Shown here: positions 54,271 to 62,727 of the stretch, piece by piece
Layout: the number at the start of each line of letters is the position of its first letter
Numbering within the stretch: position 1 is the first letter of the stretch
Source of the DNA: Flavobacterium pisciphilum
GTDB lineage: Bacteria; Bacteroidota; Bacteroidia; Flavobacteriales; Flavobacteriaceae
Direction: 5' to 3'
NCBI RefSeq assembly: GCF_020905345.1
Contig: NZ_JAJJMO010000001.1
Location: 806,001-870,000, forward strand
Length of the DNA: 64,000 bases
Translations under genes and position numbers: made by a program
The notes under the pieces: model-generated
The model's database searches: none
What the model saw: the letters and a program-made list of their open reading frames with translations, nothing else
Told to the model about the DNA's origin: nothing

Positions 54271-54308
54271 CCGCCAAATACTACCAAAAAACGCCAAACA
54301 CTGCCACA
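54271..54308 (-). promoter_or_regulatory. Dispersed two-half-site element, copy E, inverted after mobB
   Basis: On the minus strand TTGGC half-sites lie 20 bp apart (complement positions 54293-54297 and 54273-54277). The 19 bases at 54290-54308 are the exact inverse of 52206-52224. It sits between mobB and mobC. Confidence 0.6.
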
Positions 54309-54367
54309 TTAATACAGCCATTATGTAGAGCTTTTAAATTCACGCCCGAACATTAAAATTTAAAATA

Positions 54368-56365
54368 ATGCAAGGAGAAGACGATTTAAGAGGACTTGCC
54401 AAGATAATGGCTTTTATGCGGGCAGTCAGTATTCTTTTGGTGCTGATGCACCTTTATTGGTTTTGCTACGGTTTCTTTTTAGAACGTGGTTGGACTTTGG
54501 AAGTAATCAACAAAATATTAGGGAATTTTCAACGAACGGCAAGTTTGTTTTCACATACTCTTTACACCAAAGCCTTTGCTTTAGTATTGTTGGCTTTAAG
54601 TTGTTTGGGAACAAAAGGTGTAAAGAACGAAAAGATAACCTGGTCTAAAATTTATGTTGCTTTGGGCGTTGGTTTTGTATTGTTCTTTCTGAACACACCA
54701 TTGCTAAAATTACCTCCGATAATTGGCACATTTCTGTATATCCTTACTATCTCTTTGGGCTATATTGCTTTGCTGATGGCAGGAGTATGGATGAGCCGAT
54801 TACTTAAAAACAACCTGATGGACGATGTTTTCAATAACGAGAACGAGAGTTTTCAACAGGAAACCAAGTTGATGGAAAACGAGTATTCTGTTAATCTACC
54901 CACCAAATTTTACTACAAAGGTAAATGGAACAACGGTTGGATAAATATTGTAAATCCATTTAGGGCATCTATCGTGTTGGGCACGCCAGGTTCGGGAAAA
55001 TCTTATGCTATTGTAAATAACTACATCAAACAACAGATTGAGAAAGGTTTCTCAATGTACATCTACGATTTCAAGTTCGACGACCTTTCCACCATTGCCT
55101 ACAACCACTTACTAAAGCATCGGGATAAGTACAAAATCCAGCCTAAATTTTATGTGATAAATTTTGATGACCCACGCAAGAGTCACCGATGTAATCCACT
55201 CAATCCCGACTTTATGACGGACATTTCTGATGCTTACGAAGCCGCTTATACCATAATGTTAAACCTCAACCGAAGCTGGATACAAAAACAAGGGGATTTT
55301 TTCGTGGAAAGTCCAATCATCTTATTGGCTGCCATTATTTGGTATCTGAAAATCTACGAAAATGGTAAGTATTGCACATTCCCGCATGCAATCGAATTGC
55401 TGAATAAAAAGTATTCGGACGTGTTCACGATTTTAACCTCATACCCCGATTTGGAAAATTACTTATCACCCTTTATGGATGCGTGGCAAGGTGGCGCCCA
55501 AGATCAGTTACAAGGTCAGATAGCATCAGCAAAAATTCCGTTATCGAGAATGATTAGCCCGCAACTTTATTGGGTAATGACAGGCGATGATTTTACACTC
55601 GATATCAACAATCCAAAAGAGCCTAAAATTTTATGCGTTGGTAATAATCCTGATCGTCAAAATATTTACTCGGCAGCGTTAGGTTTGTACAATTCAAGGA
55701 TTGTAAAGCTGATTAACAAAAAAGGACAGTTAAAAAGTTCTGTTATCATTGACGAGTTACCAACTATTTATTTTAGAGGACTGGATAATCTAATCGCAAC
55801 AGCGAGAAGTAATAAGGTAGCGGTGTGTTTGGGGTTCCAAGATTTTTCGCAATTAATACGTGATTATGGCGACAAAGAAGCCAAAGTTATTCAGAATACC
55901 GTTGGTAATATATTCAGTGGTCAGGTTGTAGGGGAAACGGCAAAAAGCCTTTCGGAACGTTTCGGTAAAGTTTTACAAAAACGCCAAAGTTTGACCATTA
56001 ACCGTAATGATAAATCTACGTCTATTTCTACACAATTGGATAGTTTGATACCTGCTTCCAAAATCTCAACATTGACACAGGGGATGTTCGTTGGTTCTGT
56101 ATCAGATAATTTTGATGAGCGCATTGAGCAAAAGATATTTCATGCAGAAATTGTGGTGGATAATGAAAAAGTAGCTGCCGAAACCAAAGCCTATCAGAAG
56201 ATACCTGAAATTTTATCCTTTGTTGATGAACATGGAGAGGACAAAATGAAACAGGAAATTGAAAACAATTACCGCAAGATAAAAACCGATATTCTACATA
56301 TTGTAGAAAGTGAAATTGAACGGATTAAGAATGATCCGAACTTACAGCATTTGGTGCAAGAATGA
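54368..56365 (+). CDS. mobC: Type IV coupling protein MobC (VirD4/TraG-like)
   Basis: A 665-residue membrane ATPase that hands the relaxase-DNA complex to the channel. The N-terminal 150 residues hold several membrane helices (VSILLVLMHLYWFCYGFFL, IYVALGVGFVLFFLNTPLL, YIALLMAGVWMSRLL). Walker A is VLGTPGSGKSYAIVNNYIKQ, Walker B-like is KSSVIIDELPTIYFRGLDNL, and FSQLIRDYGDKEAKVIQNTV is the usual VirD4 block. The last recognisable transfer gene; the RuMP cassette starts 306 bp further on. Confidence 0.93.
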   Translation: MQGEDDLRGLAKIMAFMRAVSILLVLMHLYWFCYGFFLERGWTLEVINKILGNFQRTASLFSHTLYTKAFALVLLALSCLGTKGVKNEKITWSKIYVALGVGFVLFFLNTPLLKLPPIIGTFLYILTISLGYIALLMAGVWMSRLLKNNLMDDVFNNENESFQQETKLMENEYSVNLPTKFYYKGKWNNGWINIVNPFRASIVLGTPGSGKSYAIVNNYIKQQIEKGFSMYIYDFKFDDLSTIAYNHLLKHRDKYKIQPKFYVINFDDPRKSHRCNPLNPDFMTDISDAYEAAYTIMLNLNRSWIQKQGDFFVESPIILLAAIIWYLKIYENGKYCTFPHAIELLNKKYSDVFTILTSYPDLENYLSPFMDAWQGGAQDQLQGQIASAKIPLSRMISPQLYWVMTGDDFTLDINNPKEPKILCVGNNPDRQNIYSAALGLYNSRIVKLINKKGQLKSSVIIDELPTIYFRGLDNLIATARSNKVAVCLGFQDFSQLIRDYGDKEAKVIQNTVGNIFSGQVVGETAKSLSERFGKVLQKRQSLTINRNDKSTSISTQLDSLIPASKISTLTQGMFVGSVSDNFDERIEQKIFHAEIVVDNEKVAAETKAYQKIPEILSFVDEHGEDKMKQEIENNYRKIKTDILHIVESEIERIKNDPNLQHLVQE

Positions 56366-56671
56366 ATAGCACACAAACTATATAAATGGTATAAAAATGT
56401 CGAAAGCAACTATATCAAAACTGAAATATATTTTATGTAATTAGTTGTTTATTAAAAACTTAAATTATGTGTTTTTTGGTTAAGAAGTTTCTTTTACCCG
56501 TCTCCAATGCTTAAAATCAAAAGTATTAACAATATCCAATAGGTAAATGTTAGATGGTCGCAAATGTATATTACATAATATTATTTGTATAATATCAGGA
56601 GAATTGGGGAGTATAACTTTGCATTATCAAATTAGAAGAAATAATTATTAAAGTTCTTCTAAAAGCAAAAA
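56366..56671. other. Intergenic region between mobC and hxlB
   Basis: 306 AT-rich bases. The palindrome ATGTATATTACAT at 56564-56576 could be an operator, and TAACTTTG at 56614-56621 fits the -7 consensus. On the minus strand 56480-56569 encodes a short protein-like end (LRPSNIYLLDIVNTFDFKHW then RRVKETS and stop), possibly a relic of a transposase or other gene. No att-like repeat of the left end was recognised. Confidence 0.45.
56614..56621 (+). promoter_or_regulatory. Putative promoter -7 box of the RuMP operon
   Basis: TAACTTTG matches TAnnTTTG, 51 bp before the hxlB start. A TTTG at 56584-56587 is a possible -33 element, although the spacing of 26 bp is longer than usual. Confidence 0.4.
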
Positions 56672-57238
56672 ATGGAACAAGTGAATACTACAATAGACAA
56701 TTTAAAAAAGATCCTGATCGAAAATGAAGAAATCTCAACTCTTCTGAATCCAGAATCTCTATCGTTGCTTGAAAATCATATTAAGCAAGCAAAACGTATC
56801 TTTTTTGTAGGAGCTGGACGTACTGGATTAGCATTAAAGATGACAGCTATGAGGTTTATGCACCTTGGATTTAAAGTGCATGTAGTGGGAGAAACTACAA
56901 CACCTGCTATTTTAGAAAATGATCTGCTTATAGTCGGTTCCGGTTCTGGCACAACATCAACCCTTGTGCTTGCTACAGAAAAAGCTAAAAAACAAAATGC
57001 CACAGTAATTGCAATTACAGCAGATGAGCATAGTAAAATCGCAACTCTATCAGATCAAATAATAGCCATTAAAGCAGCTGTAAAAACCGATTTCGGTATA
57101 TCTGCTTCTGAGCAATATGCAGGTAGCTTATTTGAACAGTCTGTTTTGTTGATTTTAGACGCAGTCTTTATGACGCTATGGCAAAAATCAGGATTAACAA
57201 AAGAAAATCTTTGGCCGAAACATGCCAATCTCGAATAA
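56672..57238 (+). CDS. hxlB: 6-phospho-3-hexuloisomerase (PHI)
   Basis: Isomerises 3-hexulose-6-phosphate to fructose-6-phosphate, second step of the ribulose monophosphate pathway. The 188-residue single SIS domain shows FFVGAGRTGLALKMTAMRFM, HVVGETTTPAILENDLLIVG, SGSGTTSTLVLATEKAKKQN and the C-terminal GSLFEQSVLLILDAVFMTLW, all standard for PHI. It begins the cassette, 33 bp before hxlA; this hxlB-hxlA order is the reverse of Bacillus subtilis. Confidence 0.94.
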   Translation: MEQVNTTIDNLKKILIENEEISTLLNPESLSLLENHIKQAKRIFFVGAGRTGLALKMTAMRFMHLGFKVHVVGETTTPAILENDLLIVGSGSGTTSTLVLATEKAKKQNATVIAITADEHSKIATLSDQIIAIKAAVKTDFGISASEQYAGSLFEQSVLLILDAVFMTLWQKSGLTKENLWPKHANLE

Positions 57239-57271
57239 TTAAAATACAACTAAATTTTTAAATTTTATATC

Positions 57272-57901
57272 ATGACTAAATTACAAGTAGCAATTGACTT
57301 ATTAACTACTGAAGCAGCCTTAGAATTGGCAGAAAAAGTAGCACCTTATGTAGATATCATTGAGTTAGGTACTCCATTAATCAAGGCAGAAGGTCTTAAA
57401 GTAATCACAGCAATGAAGGCCGCTCATCCAAATAAACTGGTATTCGCAGACCTTAAAACTGCTGATACAGGTGCATTAGAAGCAGAAATGGCATTCAATG
57501 CTGGGGCAGATTTAGTAACCGTAATGGGTGCTGTAGATGATGCAACAATTATTGGCGCTATTGAAGCTGCGAAAAAAGCGGGTAAAAAAGTAGTAGTAGA
57601 TACAATCGGTGTTAAGAATCGTGTACAACGTGCTAAAGAAGTAACTGCTTTTGGAGTAGAGTTTGTGGAATTACACGCTGGTTTAGATGAACAAGCATTA
57701 CCAGGCTATAATGTACAAAAATTAATCAGCGAAGGTAGAGAAGCTCAAGTTCCTTTCTCAATCGCTGGTGGTGTTAACATCAACACAATAAAAGATGTCG
57801 TAGCTGCTGGTGCTGCAGTAGCAGTTGCTGGTGGAGCAATCTATGGTGCAGAAGATCCTGCCGCAGCTGCAAAAGCTTTAAAAGAAGCAATAATAGCATA
57901 A
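57272..57901 (+). CDS. hxlA: 3-hexulose-6-phosphate synthase (HPS)
   Basis: Condenses formaldehyde with ribulose-5-phosphate. The 209-residue TIM barrel of the OMP-decarboxylase superfamily has LQVAIDLLTTEAALELAEKV, IIELGTPLIKAEGLKVI, the catalytic VFADLKTADTGALEAEMAF (DxKxxD), ELHAGLDEQALPGYN and PFSIAGGVNINTIKD. The first committed enzyme of formaldehyde fixation; together with hxlB it marks the cassette as a RuMP system. A hairpin follows at 57925-57950. Confidence 0.96.
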   Translation: MTKLQVAIDLLTTEAALELAEKVAPYVDIIELGTPLIKAEGLKVITAMKAAHPNKLVFADLKTADTGALEAEMAFNAGADLVTVMGAVDDATIIGAIEAAKKAGKKVVVDTIGVKNRVQRAKEVTAFGVEFVELHAGLDEQALPGYNVQKLISEGREAQVPFSIAGGVNINTIKDVVAAGAAVAVAGGAIYGAEDPAAAAKALKEAIIA

Positions 57902-57924
57902 TTTGCTATTAACTCACCATCAAA

Positions 57925-57950
57925 GTCTTCTCTACTATTGTAGGGAAGAC
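57925..57950 (+). terminator. Hairpin between hxlA and gnd2, possible attenuator
   Basis: 11-bp stem 57925-57935/57940-57950 (GTCTTC to GAAGAC) with one G-T pair and a TATT loop. Only a weak U-tract follows, so partial termination or processing that sets the hxlBA to gnd ratio is more likely than full termination. Confidence 0.45.
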
Positions 57951-58113
57951 CTTGTTCTATGCTATTGATGATATAAATTCTCTTTTTTTAATCTCTGCAT
58001 ATTAAAATAAAGATTAATTTTAATGAGGGATTTTTAAATTCAGAATGGCTAATATCTCAATTAGTTTGTTAGCGATACTCGATAGCAATTGATATTAATA
58101 AAAAACTTAGAAA

Positions 58114-59511
58114 ATGATTACATATAATTTCGGTATAGTTGGTTTAGGTGTTATGGGCAGAAATCTATTGCTCAATATGGCTGACCATGGATTTGCTGTT
58201 GCAGGTTTAGATTTGGATCAAGAAAAAGCAGATTCATTACAGGCAGAAGCTCAGGATGGTCATTCTGTTTTTGCAACTGTTAAACCAGAAGACTTTGTAA
58301 AATCCTTAGAACAACCAAGAGCTATAATGTTATTAGTTCCGGCTGGTGCTCCAGTAGATGGAGCAATTAAAACATTGCTTCCATTTTTGGACGAAGGCGA
58401 TATTATTATTGACGGAGGAAACACGTATTTTACAGATACAGACAGAAGATATAAAGAGCTTTCTTCAAAAGGAATCCATTTTTTCGGAATGGGTATTTCT
58501 GGCGGAGAAAGTGGGGCAAGAAGAGGCCCAAGCATGATGCCTGGAGGAGATAAGATAGCTTACGAACGTTTACGTCCAATCTTCGAAGCCATAGCTGCAA
58601 AAGTAGATGGTGAACCTTGTGTAGAATTTTTAGGCAACGGATCTGCTGGAAATTATGTAAAAATGGTGCATAATGGTATAGAATATGGAATTATGCAGCT
58701 TATTGCAGAAACCTATGATATTATGAAAAATGTTTATCATTTGGATCATGAAACCATTCAACAATTATTTGAACAATGGAATAAAGAAGAATTAAACTCT
58801 TTCCTTATTGAAATTACAGCTGATATTTTGAAGCAAAAAGAAGGTGATAAATATTTGGTTGATTTAATTTCAGACTGGGCTAAATCTAAAGGAACAGGAA
58901 AATGGACTTCACAAAATGCAATGGATTTACAGGTTCCGGTTCCAGTTATTGATGCTGCTGTAAATATGAGAGATATGTCTAAATACAAACTTGAAAGAAT
59001 ACAGGCTTCAGCTTTATTAAAATGGAATAATGAAGAAAATATCAGTAATGCAAATTTAGATGATTTGAAAAAAGGACTGTACTTTGCCATTATAACCACT
59101 TATGCACAAGGATTAGCTCAACTTAAAATTGCTTCTGAAATCTATGGATACGATTTGAATTTAGAAACAATATGTAAAATTTGGAGAGGAGGATGTATTA
59201 TTAGAGCAATTTTATTAGAAGATTTTAGACAAGCATTTGCAACAGAATCCGATTTACCAAACGTAATGCTCGATAAACACATTGCAGAAAAACTGAATAC
59301 AACACAAAGCAGTATTCGTACTGTTTTGAAAGACACTATTCAAAATGGAACTCCAGCTTCTGCATGGACGAACGCATTATCTTATTTTGATGCTTATCGT
59401 TCTGAAAATTTGCCAACCAATCTTATTCAAGCGCAACGTGATTTCTTTGGAGCACACACGTATGAACGAATTGACAAAGATGGAATATTCCACACCCGTT
59501 GGGAATCGTAA
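58114..59511 (+). CDS. gnd: 6-phosphogluconate dehydrogenase, copy 2 (RuMP cassette)
   Basis: 465 residues, clearly paralogous to the enzyme at 4455. It has GIVGLGVMGRNLLLN, GMGISGGESGARRGPSMMPG, KMVHNGIEYGIMQLIAETYD and GAHTYERIDKDGIFHTRWES. In this cassette it regenerates ribulose-5-phosphate, the formaldehyde acceptor, while releasing CO2 and reducing NAD(P)+. It starts 212 bp after hxlA and 12 bp before zwf2. Confidence 0.96.
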   Translation: MITYNFGIVGLGVMGRNLLLNMADHGFAVAGLDLDQEKADSLQAEAQDGHSVFATVKPEDFVKSLEQPRAIMLLVPAGAPVDGAIKTLLPFLDEGDIIIDGGNTYFTDTDRRYKELSSKGIHFFGMGISGGESGARRGPSMMPGGDKIAYERLRPIFEAIAAKVDGEPCVEFLGNGSAGNYVKMVHNGIEYGIMQLIAETYDIMKNVYHLDHETIQQLFEQWNKEELNSFLIEITADILKQKEGDKYLVDLISDWAKSKGTGKWTSQNAMDLQVPVPVIDAAVNMRDMSKYKLERIQASALLKWNNEENISNANLDDLKKGLYFAIITTYAQGLAQLKIASEIYGYDLNLETICKIWRGGCIIRAILLEDFRQAFATESDLPNVMLDKHIAEKLNTTQSSIRTVLKDTIQNGTPASAWTNALSYFDAYRSENLPTNLIQAQRDFFGAHTYERIDKDGIFHTRWES

Positions 59512-59523
59512 AAAATAAATCAA

Positions 59524-61044
59524 ATGAAAAATAATGATAAAAAACCAACTTCTATTGTCATTTTTGGCGCAACGGGAGATTTAGCAAAAAGAAAATTATT
59601 TCCTGCATTTTTTAATCTGTTTTTGGACGGTTGGATGCCAGAAGATTTTGAACTTCTTTCTTTAGGAAGAACAGAACATACTCAGGAAGAATTCAGAAAT
59701 TATATTTTAGAAAATATCAACGATTTTTCGAGAATCAAGAACTTTTCTGAAGAGAAATGGAATCAATTCAAAGAAAAAATCAAATTTGTCAGGTTCGATA
59801 TTACACAAGAAGAATCTTTCATTCAGTTGAAAAATCAACTTGACGGCATAGATGCTAAATTAGGTGCCAGAGCCAACCGTCTTTTTTACCTTTCGGTAGC
59901 ACCAAGCTTTATTGAAAAAGTTTCAAAAAGCCTTAAAGAAAATGGCTTGGCTAATAATATGAATCAAGATCGCATGATTATCGAAAAGCCTTTTGGATAC
60001 GATAAAGATTCGGCTGTGGCGCTTAATGCAATGTTAGCACAAACGTTCAAAGAAGAGCAAATCTACAGAATTGACCATTATTTGGGTAAAGAAAATGTAC
60101 AGAACATTTTAGCGTTCCGTTTTGGTAACACTATTTTCGAACCACTTTGGAATAATAAATATATCGATTCTGTGCAGATTACTGTGGCGGAAACCGTAGG
60201 TGTTGAAGATCGTGGAGGTTATTATGACGGTTCGGGAGCATTGCGAGATATGATCCAAAACCATTTAATGCAGATTCTTTGCATGGTAGCTATGGAACCA
60301 CCAACTGCATTTGAATCTACAGAAATCAGAAACCGAAAAGTAGATGTCTTAAAAAGTGTGAGAAGAATCAATTTGGAAGACATCAATCATTATACGGTTA
60401 GAGCACAATATACTGAAGGTGAGATTGATGGTAAAAAGAAATTAGGCTATTTGGCAGAGCCAGGAGTTAATCCAAACTCAAACACAGAAACTTATGTTGC
60501 CATGAAGCTTTATGTTGATAATGAGCGTTGGAAAGGTGTTCCGTTCTATATGCGCACAGGAAAACGTATGTCCAAAAAAGAATCTTCTATTGTAATCAGT
60601 TTTAAAGAAGTACCTTGTACTACTTTTCAGGATGGAATAAAAAAATTGCAACCCAATAAATTAACCATCAATATTCAACCTGAAATGGATATCAATTTAT
60701 CGTTTATGACGAAAAAGCCAGGGCTTGACATGAAACTGAAACCTGCTGAAATGGTATTCGATTATTTTGAATGTGCACCAGATACACCTGAAGCTTACGA
60801 GACGTTATTGTTGGACGCTCTTGATGGAGATTCAACACTGTTTATGCGTTCAGATCAAGTGGAAGAAGCTTGGGATGTTATTGCGAATATTCAAACAGCA
60901 TGGGAAAATGGAAACGTGTCAAAAATGGTAACTTATCCTGCTGGAAGCTCAGGGCCAGAAGCAGCAGATGAATTGTTGAAGAGACAAGGACATAATTGGC
61001 TGAGTAATTCTAATGAAACTTTGAAAACCAAAAAAGATGCTTAA
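59524..61044 (+). CDS. zwf: Glucose-6-phosphate 1-dehydrogenase, copy 2 (RuMP cassette)
   Basis: 506 residues with IFGATGDLAKRKLFPAFFNL (nucleotide binding) and YRIDHYLGKENVQNILAFRF (active site). A paralogue of the enzyme at 5882. In the dissimilatory RuMP cycle it oxidises glucose-6-phosphate made from the formaldehyde-derived hexose. Its last eight bases overlap the pgl2 start, giving translational coupling. Confidence 0.96.
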   Translation: MKNNDKKPTSIVIFGATGDLAKRKLFPAFFNLFLDGWMPEDFELLSLGRTEHTQEEFRNYILENINDFSRIKNFSEEKWNQFKEKIKFVRFDITQEESFIQLKNQLDGIDAKLGARANRLFYLSVAPSFIEKVSKSLKENGLANNMNQDRMIIEKPFGYDKDSAVALNAMLAQTFKEEQIYRIDHYLGKENVQNILAFRFGNTIFEPLWNNKYIDSVQITVAETVGVEDRGGYYDGSGALRDMIQNHLMQILCMVAMEPPTAFESTEIRNRKVDVLKSVRRINLEDINHYTVRAQYTEGEIDGKKKLGYLAEPGVNPNSNTETYVAMKLYVDNERWKGVPFYMRTGKRMSKKESSIVISFKEVPCTTFQDGIKKLQPNKLTINIQPEMDINLSFMTKKPGLDMKLKPAEMVFDYFECAPDTPEAYETLLLDALDGDSTLFMRSDQVEEAWDVIANIQTAWENGNVSKMVTYPAGSSGPEAADELLKRQGHNWLSNSNETLKTKKDA

Positions 61045-61765
61045 TATACAATCATCAACGGAAGAAATATTTAAAACGACAGCACAACTATTTGTAGCTG
61101 CTGCTAATGATGCAATAGATCAAAAAGGCTTTTTTACAGTTGCTTTAACAGGAGGTTCTTCGCCAGAAGGGCTATACAAACTTTTGTCCGAAGATCAATA
61201 CAAAAATCAAATTGACTGGACTAAAGTTCTTGTTTTTTGGGGAGATGAAAGATGGGTTTCACTGGATAATGGGCTAAGTAATGCTAAAATGTCCCAAGAA
61301 ACACTTCTACAAAATGTTCCTGTCCTGCCGTCTAATATTTTTCCAATGTATGCAGATGATGTAAAGCCCGAAGATTTTGCATCAACTTACAATACACTTT
61401 TACATGAAAAACTTGGAGATGATGGAATAATGGATTTTATACTTTTGGGGATGGGAAGTGATGGACACACTGCTTCATTATTTCCTGGAACTGCCGTTCT
61501 TGATGAAAAAGAAAAATGGGTTGCTGCTTATTATTTAGATGCACAGCAAATGTATAGGATCACTCTTACAGCTCCTTTTTTAAACAAAGCAAAAAAAATA
61601 ATCGTGTTAACTTTTGGCGATGCTAAGGCTGATGCCTTGAAAGAAGTGTTGGAAGGAGATTATAATCCGTCCCTCTATCCATCGCAATTATTGAAACCCA
61701 CAAAAGGAGAACTTTTGTTTTTAGTGGACGAAAAAGCGGCAAAATATTTGAGCAATAACGATTAA
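61037..61765 (+). CDS. pgl: 6-phosphogluconolactonase, copy 2 (RuMP cassette)
   Basis: 242 residues with ALTGGSSPEGLYKLLSEDQY, FWGDERWVSLDNGLSNAKMS and LLGMGSDGHTASLFPGTAVL, the complete active-site set. It overlaps zwf2 by eight bases. Paralogue of the gene at 7401. It links G6PDH and 6PGDH in the formaldehyde-oxidising cycle. Confidence 0.95.
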   Translation: MLNIQSSTEEIFKTTAQLFVAAANDAIDQKGFFTVALTGGSSPEGLYKLLSEDQYKNQIDWTKVLVFWGDERWVSLDNGLSNAKMSQETLLQNVPVLPSNIFPMYADDVKPEDFASTYNTLLHEKLGDDGIMDFILLGMGSDGHTASLFPGTAVLDEKEKWVAAYYLDAQQMYRITLTAPFLNKAKKIIVLTFGDAKADALKEVLEGDYNPSLYPSQLLKPTKGELLFLVDEKAAKYLSNND

Positions 61766-61788
61766 TTAGCAAAAAGAAAAACTACAAT

Positions 61789-62664
61789 ATGTTTACACAT
61801 TATCTTAAAGATATACAGCATAATTCTGAAAGGGCAATCACGCCCTTTCATATTTTTGATTTGGATAAAGAGGATATGGAGCAATATCGGAATCCTCATA
61901 CAAAAGACCATTTTTGTCTCCTGTTTGTTAAAAAAGGGAGTATGAAAATGCAAGTAGAAGATCGTCGTTATGATGTCAGTGAAAATTGCATAAGCGTTAT
62001 ATTTCCTGGTCAATTATCCTCAAAAGAACAAATCAGTGATGATTTTGATGGAAAAATGATTCTATTTGATGAAGTATTATTCTGTTCAGATATTTTAAAA
62101 AATGAGTTAAGTATTTACAATCACAATATATCCGTTAAGCTAAACCATATTGAATTACCCGTTGCCGAAACAAATGAAGTACAAATGTTATTGGAACAAA
62201 TTGAAAAGTTGTATCATGACCTAACCTCTGTCAAAAAAGAGCAAGCACGATTTTTTATCAAGATAACATTGTTGAAATTAGTGGAGTTTGTACATACAAA
62301 ATGGGATAAAGATAAAGTAACAAATGAGAATACCAGACTTTATGGAAAATTTCTTGAATTGTTGGAACGCCATTATAAAACGGAACGAATGGTTAGTTGG
62401 TACGCTGAAAAACTACTCATTTCACCAAAGAAATTAAATGAAATAACGAAGAAAGTGGCAGGCTTAACTTCTATTGAAACCATTCACGCAAGGATAATGA
62501 ACGAGATCAAACAATTGCTGTTACTATCCAGTTATTCTCATAAAGAAATTGCTTTTGAACTTGGATTCAATTCGCCAGCAGCGTTGAATAAATTTGTGCG
62601 TGCAAAATTGGATGAAACCCCAACAAATCTGCAACAACAACTGGCACAAATGTATAATACATAG
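61789..62664 (+). CDS. AraC-family regulator inside the RuMP cassette
   Basis: A 291-residue regulator 23 bp after pgl2. The N-terminus is a cupin-like sensor (HTKDHFCLLFVKKGSMKMQV, ENCISVIFPGQLSSKEQISD). The C-terminal HTH pair is SWYAEKLLISPKKLNEITKK and HKEIAFELGFNSPAALNKFV. Being in the operon it probably controls the cassette, in place of the HxlR-type regulator of Bacillus. The signal (formaldehyde, a sugar phosphate or other) is unknown. Confidence 0.9.
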   Translation: MFTHYLKDIQHNSERAITPFHIFDLDKEDMEQYRNPHTKDHFCLLFVKKGSMKMQVEDRRYDVSENCISVIFPGQLSSKEQISDDFDGKMILFDEVLFCSDILKNELSIYNHNISVKLNHIELPVAETNEVQMLLEQIEKLYHDLTSVKKEQARFFIKITLLKLVEFVHTKWDKDKVTNENTRLYGKFLELLERHYKTERMVSWYAEKLLISPKKLNEITKKVAGLTSIETIHARIMNEIKQLLLLSSYSHKEIAFELGFNSPAALNKFVRAKLDETPTNLQQQLAQMYNT

Positions 62665-62700
62665 GCTTAACTTGGTAGCATATACGCCTAAGATTAGAGG

Positions 62701-62708
62701 TAGGTTTG
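62701..62708 (+). promoter_or_regulatory. Possible -7 box for pgi
   Basis: TAGGTTTG fits TAnnTTTG, 20 bp before the pgi start. No well-spaced -33 box was seen, so pgi may be read mainly from upstream. Confidence 0.3.
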
Positions 62709-62727
62709 TACTACAAATTAAAAGTAT

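Noticed and set aside
56480..56569. 29-codon minus-strand protein-like end as a proven gene fragment
   Set aside because: It reads plausibly (IYLLDIVNTFDFKHW) but is too short to assign; mentioned only in the intergenic entry.
15366..56673. Similar A-rich strings with AAAAGCAAAAA near both ICE edges (about 15366-15376 and 56661-56671) as a possible att repeat
   Set aside because: The match is short and nearly all A, and flanking bases do not align. Not enough to call attL and attR.
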